Positions 1-6,636 of a stretch of 6,636 nucleotides of DNA are shown piece by piece. Origin of the DNA: Eubacterium sp. (lineage in GTDB: Bacteria > Bacillota > Clostridia > Oscillospirales > Acutalibacteraceae); the NCBI GenBank assembly GCA_017543415.1, contig JAFYGD010000036.1, forward strand, positions 1 through 6,636, read 5' to 3'. Position 1 is the first letter of the stretch, and each line of letters starts with the position of its first letter. The translations under genes and the position numbers were made by a program. The notes below the pieces were generated by a model that saw only the letters and a program-made list of their open reading frames with translations, was not told the origin of the DNA and searched no databases.

Positions 1-442
1 TCTTATGCCTTACGATATGGGCTTCCTCAACAAAGCCGAGCTCGTCGCCTGCTTCAACCTTATCCCCCGCGCTTTTAGTGGGGTTAAAGTGCCATTTAAT
101 ATCTCTTGACAGCGACGGAACCTCAATACCTCTTGCAAGGTTATTACCGCTCATTTCCATTATTTTTTCAAGCGGGCGCTGAATTCCGTCAAATATGCCT
201 TTGATAAGACCGGGGCCGAGTTCAACTGAAAGAGGCTCATTTGTGGATTCCACAGGCTCGCCCGTGCCGAGGCCTGCAGTATCCTCATAAACCTGAATTG
301 AAGCCTTGTCACCGTGCATTTCAATGATTTCGCCTATAAGCCTGTGTTCGCTTACACGAACAACGTCAAACATATTGGCGTCTCTCATATTTTCAGCAAC
401 AACAAGGGGTCCCGATACTTTTAATATTGTACCTTTACTCAT
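1..442 (-). CDS. ntpA: V/A-type ATPase catalytic subunit A, N-terminal part (truncated by window edge)
   Basis: This is the N-terminal 147 residues of the catalytic subunit, which forms the A3B3 head and binds ATP at the A/B interfaces on the cytoplasmic side. The start is the ATG at 442, reading [19 protein letters not shown], a typical beta-barrel opening for this family. The highly conserved run [20 protein letters not shown] lies at residues 75-94. Residues from about 105 begin the bulge (non-homologous) region that distinguishes A from B and from F-type beta. The P-loop, expected near residue 230 in this family, lies outside the window, so catalytic residues cannot be checked. The family length is about 590 residues, so roughly three quarters is missing because of the window edge; no break is seen. 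A G-rich ribosome site (GGGTGG) sits 7 bases upstream, immediately after the ntpF stop, with a 14-base gap between the genes. Subunits B and D are expected to follow (inference). Confidence 0.96.
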   Translation of the reverse strand, partial: MSKGTILKVSGPLVVAENMRDANMFDVVRVSEHRLIGEIIEMHGDKASIQVYEDTAGLGTGEPVESTNEPLSVELGPGLIKGIFDGIQRPLEKIMEMSGNNLARGIEVPSLSRDIKWHFNPTKSAGDKVEAGDELGFVEEAHIVRHK

Positions 443-456
443 ATGTTTACCACCCG

Positions 457-768
457 TTAATTTACTATATCAGAGCCTACGGCTCTTTCAACGAACGAGC
501 TTACCTGCTCCATACCGATTCCGGTATTACCGAACACACCGGGAATAGGTATTATTGCAGGGAGCGGTTCATCGTTATATCTGTTAATTTCAGTTTGAAT
601 CTGAGATGCGATGTTTTCAGTTATGAATATTACCGCATAACCGTTATCCGCAAGATTACGGATAGTTTTGACTGCCTGAACGCTGTCGTCAACGGGATAA
701 ATCATAATTCCGAGAGAAGCGAAGCCGTAAATACTGTTTTTATCGCCCATAGCAGCAATTTTATACAT
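457..768 (-). CDS. ntpF: V/A-type ATPase subunit F (central-stalk regulatory subunit)
   Basis: This small soluble subunit binds the D subunit in the central stalk and in relatives modulates coupling and ATPase activity. In Enterococcus hirae the equivalent is called NtpG. From the ATG at 768 it is 103 residues and opens with [20 protein letters not shown], the usual V-type F beginning (a K-I-x-x-x-GDK-S pattern). The middle [12 protein letters not shown] is the conserved Rossmann-like strand and 'ITE' motif, and PAIIPIPG plus the C-terminal helix ending AVGSDIVN also fit. An in-frame GTG at 777 would add MSF. The purine stretch AAGGGAAAGGA at about 782-792 suits the GTG slightly better (about 8 bases from AAGGGA), whereas family N-termini favour the ATG. 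Either way the gene overlaps the end of ntpC, by 8 or 17 bases, which suggests translational coupling. It is followed after 14 bases by ntpA. Confidence 0.93.
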   Translation of the reverse strand: MYKIAAMGDKNSIYGFASLGIMIYPVDDSVQAVKTIRNLADNGYAVIFITENIASQIQTEINRYNDEPLPAIIPIPGVFGNTGIGMEQVSSFVERAVGSDIVN

Positions 769-1723
769 AAAGCTCACGCATCCTTTCCCTTATAATTTCA
801 CCCGAAACAAAGCTTAGCTTGCCTGAAAGAATTATTCTGAGGCATTTGATTTCGGTTTCCTTTGCAACAAAATATGCTGCAAGAGGGCTTACGCCGAAAG
901 CGGTCATTTTTGCCTTTTTGATAATCTGAAGCAGCTTATCGTCGCAATACTTTTCAAAAGCGGAAGGGCTTTTTTCAAGCTCTGCCCTGTAATCGGAAAA
1001 GCCCGATGAAAGGAATTCGCAAAAATCTTCCATACCCGAATCCGCCGCGTTAACCATATCGGTTAAGTTAAGCTTATTGCAGGGCGCAAGCGACCTTTCG
1101 ATAAACGCTCTGTTTTTGCCTGTTTTTACTGCGCGGTAAGCGGTTTTTATATCAGTTACCGCAACAAATGTATCGGCATATTCGCAAAGCAATTCATCAT
1201 TTTCAGCCTTTAAAAAAGCCGAGATTGCGCAAAGCGCGGCTGTGTCTGCAACTGCATCGCAAAGCTGTCCGTTACCTGTTGTGGTCATCAAATCAAGAGC
1301 GTTTTTTGCAGCTTCGCCGATAAAAGACGGAAGTTCGTCAAACTTACGCTCACTGACAGCTTTAAAAAGCTTTTCGGGCTCAATAACGCAGGGCTTTACA
1401 AAATAGTCTTCTGCGTTATACGACATAACCTCGGCTTTAAGGATTGCCTTTAAATTCTGGAAATCGTTTTTAACTACGAAAGCCTTAAGCGCTTCTGATT
1501 CCGGCGCTGCTTTTGAAACATATTCCCAGGTTTTTTCAAGCTCGTTATCAAGGGCTGAAGAATAATCGGTAGAGCTAATCTCATAACCTTTTTCGGTAAG
1601 GATTGAAACCGCTCTGTTATAATCCTCCGCATTGATAAGCTGTTCCAAATCGCTTTGCTTTAAAAGAGCGTTTTCAAGCGCACGAACTGAGGCAACGGCA
1701 AAAAGATAATCGTTCTTTTTCAA
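761..1723 (-). CDS. ntpC: V/A-type ATPase subunit C (d-like rotor socket)
   Basis: Subunit C (the bacterial counterpart of eukaryotic subunit d) sits as a funnel on the K ring and joins it to the D/F central stalk. The 320-residue protein is all-helical in appearance and slightly shorter than the usual 330-350. The N-terminal YLFAVASVRALENALL (residues 6-21), followed by a 'LEQLINAEDY' helix, is the family's characteristic opening. Near residue 150 it reads NALDLMTTTGN, and the C-terminal part has LAAYFVAKETEIKCLRIILS, matching the conserved closing helix (Y-x-x-x-K-x-x-E-x-x-x-L-R-x-I). The start codon is TTG at 1723: no ATG lies close by, the family motif begins 6 residues later, and a GGGGGG ribosome site sits about 8 bases upstream. 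It starts 14 bases after the ntpE stop, and its 3' end overlaps the start of ntpF. Confidence 0.93.
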   Translation of the reverse strand: MKKNDYLFAVASVRALENALLKQSDLEQLINAEDYNRAVSILTEKGYEISSTDYSSALDNELEKTWEYVSKAAPESEALKAFVVKNDFQNLKAILKAEVMSYNAEDYFVKPCVIEPEKLFKAVSERKFDELPSFIGEAAKNALDLMTTTGNGQLCDAVADTAALCAISAFLKAENDELLCEYADTFVAVTDIKTAYRAVKTGKNRAFIERSLAPCNKLNLTDMVNAADSGMEDFCEFLSSGFSDYRAELEKSPSAFEKYCDDKLLQIIKKAKMTAFGVSPLAAYFVAKETEIKCLRIILSGKLSFVSGEIIRERMRELYV

Positions 1724-1737
1724 ATTGCTGCCCCCCG

Positions 1738-2325
1738 TTAATCAAATAAAAGCTGATTAAGGGCGTCCCTTAATTCGTCACGCTTTGAAGCCGCGATTGC
1801 GTCAAAGGAACAGTTGATGTCAATATCGCCGTAAACAAGAATGAAGCCGCTATCAATGTCGGCAGACTTGCCGAGAGTAACCTTTTTACCTTCGGAAAGC
1901 GCTTTATTAACGTCGCTTTCAAAGCCTGAAGGAAGCCTTTTTTCATCCTTAACGGACAGGCAAAGCACTCCCTCGCCCTCTTTCGCGTTATTGATTACAA
2001 GCGTTTTGAGTATTTCAAAATATTCCTTTTCGGGCAAATTCTTAATATCGTCGAGCGCTTTTGCAAGCATATCGTCAATAGCCTCAAGCTTTGCCTTTAA
2101 AATGATTTTGCTTTTATTGAGCTGCGCCGAGGATTCTGCCGACTGCTTAATATTATCAAGCTGTTTTGCTGCTGCAGCTTCACTTTCCGCTGCAATAGCT
2201 TTTGCCTGTTCTTCGGCTTCAGCCTTGATTTTTTCAGCCTTTTCCTCTGCCTGAGCTATAATAGAGCGACAACGGTCATTTGAGTCATATTCAATTTGTG
2301 AAAGTATTTTTTCAAGACCTGTCAT
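1738..2325 (-). CDS. ntpE: V/A-type ATPase subunit E (peripheral stalk)
   Basis: Subunit E pairs with the small H/G subunit to form the peripheral stalks that hold the A3B3 head against membrane subunit I. The 195 residues have two parts. Residues about 5-95 are an almost uninterrupted charged, alanine-rich helix (for example AEEKAEKIKAEAEEQAKAIA at 26-45) with the 11-residue spacing typical of right-handed stator coiled coils. Residues about 100-195 form the globular head-binding domain. Its end, SGFILVYGDIDINCSFDAI at 159-177, is the conserved 'GG-x-x-x-x-x-G-x-I-x-x-x-x-S-F-x' closing motif, followed by a helix ending LLFD. The ATG at 2325 is preceded by AAGGGGC at about 8 bases. The ribosome site overlaps the stop of ntpK, 12 bases upstream. 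Length is normal for the family. Confidence 0.95.
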   Translation of the reverse strand: MTGLEKILSQIEYDSNDRCRSIIAQAEEKAEKIKAEAEEQAKAIAAESEAAAAKQLDNIKQSAESSAQLNKSKIILKAKLEAIDDMLAKALDDIKNLPEKEYFEILKTLVINNAKEGEGVLCLSVKDEKRLPSGFESDVNKALSEGKKVTLGKSADIDSGFILVYGDIDINCSFDAIAASKRDELRDALNQLLFD

Positions 2326-2337
2326 TAAAACTGCCCC

Positions 2338-4816
<2,479 letters not shown>

Positions 4817-4840
4817 CTCATTTCTTTTGAAGTGTAATTG

Positions 4841-5152
4841 TTATTTCAAAATGATTTCTTTTACCTTTTGTACGGTTTCGTTGCTTTTTGAAGCGCAGCC
4901 GCTTTTAAGTTCAGCCGAAAGCGCTTCAGCTTCCGCACCGAGCTTATCCGAAAGAGCTTTTGCCTCCGCCTTTGCGCTTTCAATTTTAGCGGCAGCATTT
5001 TTTGCAGATTCCGTTTTAGCGTTTTCAATAACTGCCTTTGCGGCTTCCTCCGCATCGGCAATTATCTTTTCCGCTTCGGCTCTTGCTTTTTGCTCGCTTT
5101 CGCTAACTGACTGTTCTTTTTTGAGAACCTCATTAAGCATATCGGATACCAT
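4841..5152 (-). CDS. V/A-type ATPase subunit G/H-like peripheral-stalk coiled coil
   Basis: This is the first gene of the ATPase operon: a 103-residue, almost entirely charged and alanine-rich helix with no membrane segment. Phrases such as ARAEAEKIIADAEEAAKAVI (24-43), followed by AKTESAKNAAAKIESAKAEA, show the hendecad-like Ala/Glu/Lys pattern of the small stalk subunit that pairs with subunit E (AhaH in archaea, subunit G in Thermus, NtpF in Enterococcus). I leave the symbol blank because naming is inconsistent. Identity rests on position directly before ntpI, where this subunit is normally encoded, together with length and coiled-coil character; sequence alone is low-complexity. The ATG at 5152 has AAGGTGA about 5 bases upstream. 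A second in-frame ATG at 5140 is less well placed. The product probably forms the two or three peripheral stalks with E. Confidence 0.88.
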   Translation of the reverse strand: MVSDMLNEVLKKEQSVSESEQKARAEAEKIIADAEEAAKAVIENAKTESAKNAAAKIESAKAEAKALSDKLGAEAEALSAELKSGCASKSNETVQKVKEIILK

Positions 5153-5173
5153 AAAGTCACCTTCTTATATATA

Positions 5174-5221
5174 ATTATAAGTTACCTTATATAATTTAAC
5201 ACTTTACTTTAGTTATTACAA
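5174..5221 (-). promoter_or_regulatory. Candidate promoter region of the ATPase operon
   Basis: Two weak sigma-A-like arrangements are visible on the minus strand. One has a perfect TATAAT at 5174-5179 with a poor -35 (GTGTTA, 5197-5202) at 17 bases; it would give a leader of only about 15 bases. The other has TTGTAA (5216-5221) and TAAATT (5193-5198), also 17 bases apart. In the second case the -35 lies inside the left arm of the inverted repeat at 5213-5255. Which is used cannot be decided from sequence. Confidence 0.4.
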
Positions 5222-5255
5222 TAATTTAAAGGTCTTTTTAAACAAATTGTAATAA
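5213..5255. repeat. Long AT-rich inverted repeat upstream of the ATPase operon
   Basis: Ten-base arms TTATTACAAT (5213-5222) and ATTGTAATAA (5246-5255) are perfectly complementary, separated by 23 bases. Nested inside is a second pair, TTTAAA at 5225-5230 and 5237-5242, around a 6-base loop. The whole 43-base element is nearly symmetrical. It lies between the LRR gene's terminator and the ATPase operon and overlaps a possible -35. It could be an operator or a weak hairpin in RNA. It lacks the GC-rich stem of a terminator, and the operon's own coding sequence starts about 60 bases further on. Confidence 0.7.
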
Positions 5256-5268
5256 TATATTTTTATGC

Positions 5269-5302
5269 AAAAAAACAGCCCCCTTTTTACAAAGGGGGAC
5301 TG
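5269..5302 (-). terminator. Intrinsic terminator of the BspA-like gene
   Basis: On the minus strand, 8 bases after the stop codon, there is a hairpin with CAG-T-CCCCC-TTT pairing to AAA-GGGGG-CTG (5276-5302, one bulged base, small loop), followed directly by seven T residues (5269-5275). This is a textbook Rho-independent terminator, and it separates the LRR gene from the ATPase operon. Confidence 0.93.
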
Positions 5303-5310
5303 ATATTCTT

Positions 5311-6432
5311 TTATTTTGTTTTAACTGCTTTTTCTTTTGACCATGAGGAGTAATATGTCTTTTTGCCGGACTTTTTAAGAGAACGGACGCGTACATAATA
5401 CTTCTTGCCGGATTTAAGTTTTTTAACGGTTTTTGAAAGAGTTGTAGCACCTTTTACCGTTACTGTTTTTGAAGAAACAAAATATTTTGAAGCCGAATAC
5501 TGAATCTGATAACCGGTTGCACCCGACGCCTTGTTCCATTTAACTTTAAACGAGGCTTTCTTTGCTGCCAGAGCCTTGACTGAACACTGCTTGAACGCTA
5601 TGAACTTAAAGCCGTTTTTCTTAGCATATTTTTCAGCCGCAGAGCCTTTTACTCCGCCGAGGGTAAAGCCCTTGACCTTGGCGTAATCGTCATCGTCCTC
5701 TTCGGTATCGTCTGTGATATAGCCGAATGCGCGCTTGCTGATTTTTGTTACTGAATCGGGAACATAAACATATTTGAGCGAATAATTTGAAATGAAGCAG
5801 CCCTCTCCGATTTTTTCAATACCCTTGGAAAGATTAACTTTTTCAATGCCCCCGACGTCCCAGAAAACATAACTGTCAAGGGTTTTAACGGTATTTGCAA
5901 TCGAAACGTATTTCAGATTTCTGAAATATACAAAATTCTGCCATGAAACCTTGGTAATTCCGCGGTCGACAATAAGGGTTGTAAACGGTTCGTTAAAATC
6001 GGAAATATAGCCGTTATACATCGCGCCCGTGCCTTTAATCATGAAGACCTTATTAATCGGATCGGCATACCAGCGGGCTTTTTTGCCGCATTTACCGGTT
6101 GAATCATAAGGAACTATAACGGATTCATCTTTTTCGCCTGTATAAGCGCCGATACCGGTTACGGTTATTGAAAGCTTTGTACAGTCTTCTTTGTCGCAGT
6201 CATATGTTTCGGTTTTATAAGTGTAATCCGTTCCCTCGCTGAGAATTGTACCGTTACATACAACGGTGATGTCCGCGTCTTTGGGACTTCCGTAACGGTC
6301 GTCATAAGTATAACCGTTAACAGTGACAGTCGCGTCTTTAATATCTACAGCGTCAGCGCCTGCCGTAAAGAAGCATGAAAGCACAGACAATGAAAGAATT
6401 AAAGCAAGTATTAACGATAGTGATTTTTTCAT
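5311..6432 (-). CDS. Secreted BspA-type leucine-rich-repeat protein with C-terminal fibronectin III domain
   Basis: This is a 373-residue exported protein, probably surface-associated and perhaps adhesive; the ligand is unknown. Residues 1-28 are a signal peptide (MKK, a hydrophobic core of Leu/Ile/Ser, and an AxA-like ADA cleavage site at 26-28). C20 makes a poor lipobox, so a lipoprotein is less likely. Residues about 33-108 look like the small Ig-like domain seen in such proteins (VTVNGYTY ... GTDYTYK ... ITVTGIGAYTG). Residues about 113-140 (GKCGKKARWY ... IKGTGAMYN) are the usual lead-in to BspA repeats. About four LRR units follow to residue 280: LKYVSIANTVKTLDSYVF, IEKVNLSKGIEKIGEGCF and LKYVYVPDSVTKISKRAF, closing with GSAAEKYAKKNGFKFI. 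A nine-residue acidic insert (241-249) interrupts the last unit. Residues about 283-372 are a lysine-rich FN3 domain (VKWNKASGATGYQIQYS, YYVRVRSLKK). The ATG at 6432 has AAGGAGGT 7 bases upstream. The gene is monocistronic: it has its own promoter and terminator. Confidence 0.9.
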   Translation of the reverse strand: MKKSLSLILALILSLSVLSCFFTAGADAVDIKDATVTVNGYTYDDRYGSPKDADITVVCNGTILSEGTDYTYKTETYDCDKEDCTKLSITVTGIGAYTGEKDESVIVPYDSTGKCGKKARWYADPINKVFMIKGTGAMYNGYISDFNEPFTTLIVDRGITKVSWQNFVYFRNLKYVSIANTVKTLDSYVFWDVGGIEKVNLSKGIEKIGEGCFISNYSLKYVYVPDSVTKISKRAFGYITDDTEEDDDDYAKVKGFTLGGVKGSAAEKYAKKNGFKFIAFKQCSVKALAAKKASFKVKWNKASGATGYQIQYSASKYFVSSKTVTVKGATTLSKTVKKLKSGKKYYVRVRSLKKSGKKTYYSSWSKEKAVKTK

Positions 6433-6439
6433 AAATATT

Positions 6440-6447
6440 ACCTCCTT
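6440..6447 (-). promoter_or_regulatory. Ribosome binding site of the BspA-like gene
   Basis: The minus strand reads AAGGAGGT, 7 bases ahead of the ATG at 6432. It is a full-strength Shine-Dalgarno match and fixes the start codon. Confidence 0.88.
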
Positions 6448-6458
6448 AAGATGATAAT

Positions 6459-6487
6459 ATTATACCATTATATAGACATATTTTCAA
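6459..6487 (-). promoter_or_regulatory. Strong sigma-A-type promoter of the BspA-like gene
   Basis: On the minus strand, TTGAAA (6482-6487) is followed after exactly 17 bases by TATAAT (6459-6464). The -10 is preceded by TGG, giving the extended TGnTATAAT form. Transcription would start near 6452, leaving a leader of about 20 bases that is mostly ribosome binding site. No operator-like repeat was noticed in it, so expression looks constitutive (inference). Confidence 0.85.
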
Positions 6488-6514
6488 TATTAAGTTGGAT
6501 TATATAACATGACT

Positions 6515-6550
6515 AATAAAATGTAACAGCCCCCTTTTAACAAGAGGGCT
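6515..6550 (-). terminator. Probable terminator of the upstream gene
   Basis: Just after the upstream gene's stop, the minus strand forms AGCCCTCTT pairing with AAGGGGGCT (about 9 pairs including one G-T, 6528-6550), followed by a broken T-rich stretch (GTTACATTTTATT). The tail is poorer than at the other terminator in the window, so termination may be partial. The loop and left arm are nearly identical to the terminator at 5269-5302. Confidence 0.72.
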
Positions 6551-6559
6551 TAAAAAGCG

Positions 6560-6636
6560 TTAAACTCTTTTATTGATTATGTCCGCAACGGTTTCATACT
6601 CGTCGTTAATGAAAAAGTGGTTTTTACCGATTTCAA
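6560..6636 (-). CDS. C-terminal end of an upstream gene; possible alpha/beta-hydrolase or thioesterase
   Basis: Only the last 24 codons and the TAA stop are in the window. They read EIGKNHFFINDEYETVADII followed by NKRV. The reading frame is supported by the stop being followed at once by a hairpin terminator. The phrase 'NHFF' followed by an acidic residue and a helix with Val-x-x-Ile-Ile resembles the catalytic-histidine end of type II thioesterases and other alpha/beta hydrolases ('GxHFF...'). This is weak evidence from a short fragment, and an unrelated protein is possible. It appears to be a separate transcription unit from the LRR gene. No function should be relied on. Confidence 0.6.
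   Translation of the reverse strand, partial: EIGKNHFFINDEYETVADIINKRV

Noticed and set aside
427..795. Plus-strand open frame opposite ntpF
   Set aside because: The minus strand here encodes a clear V-type F subunit in a conserved gene order. The plus frame starts at TTG and has no recognisable domain.
1841..2254. Plus-strand open frame of 137 codons opposite ntpE
   Set aside because: It is a shadow of the Ala/Glu/Lys-rich coiled coil, whose reverse complement is rich in Ser/Ala/Phe codons and lacks stops. It has no convincing ribosome site or family resemblance.
5213..5255. The inverted repeat as a riboswitch or terminator
   Set aside because: The stem is almost entirely A/T with no GC-rich core or T-tract. 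No known riboswitch pattern was recognised, and the leader is too short.
5238..5450. Second minus-strand frame across the end of the LRR gene and its terminator
   Set aside because: It runs through the terminator hairpin and is a shadow of the lysine-rich FN3 coding region.
6365..6380. C20 of the LRR protein as a lipoprotein cysteine
   Set aside because: The preceding residues V-L-S fit the lipobox poorly and a better type I cleavage site (ADA) follows at 26-28, so a lipoprotein call is not supported.

Overview
The window is an almost fully packed, single-strand (minus) stretch of a low-to-moderate GC bacterial chromosome. It most likely comes from an anaerobic Clostridia member of the Ruminococcaceae/Oscillospiraceae type. 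That assignment is inference. It rests on the V/A-type (Ntp-like) ATPase operon, on an exported BspA-type leucine-rich-repeat protein with a lysine-rich fibronectin III tail (a protein style common in gut Clostridia), on AAGGAGG ribosome binding sites and on AT-rich intergenic DNA.

Layout, read in the direction of transcription (high to low coordinates): (1) 6636-6560, the last 24 codons of an upstream gene, perhaps an alpha/beta-hydrolase or type II thioesterase, followed by a hairpin terminator at about 6550-6515. (2) 6487-6459, a near-consensus promoter driving 6432-5311, a secreted BspA-like LRR/FN3 surface protein, closed by a strong intrinsic terminator at 5302-5269. (3) 5255-5160, an AT-rich control region holding a long inverted repeat and weak promoter candidates. 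(4) 5152-1, the V/A-ATPase operon in the order H/G - I - K - E - C - F - A, with A cut off by the window edge. Subunits B and D are expected just outside the window.

The seven ATPase genes are separated by at most 24 bases or overlap by 8 to 17 bases, so they almost certainly form one transcript. I is the membrane stator with the two conserved arginines. K is the 4-helix rotor-ring proteolipid. E and H/G form the peripheral-stalk coiled coils. C and F belong to the central stalk, C as the socket on the ring and F as the regulatory or axle-tip subunit. A is the catalytic nucleotide-binding subunit. The K sequence keeps all the residues that bind Na+ in the Enterococcus hirae K ring, so the enzyme is probably Na+-coupled. 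Whether it pumps or synthesises ATP cannot be told from sequence.

No mobile element, CRISPR array, tRNA or rRNA was seen, and there is no gene-free stretch over about 160 bases. I found no evidence of an undescribed system here. The points most worth a second look are the inverted repeat ahead of the ATPase operon, the near-duplicate terminators bracketing the LRR gene, the placement of the operon's only canonical ribosome binding site before ntpK, and several ambiguous or non-ATG starts.
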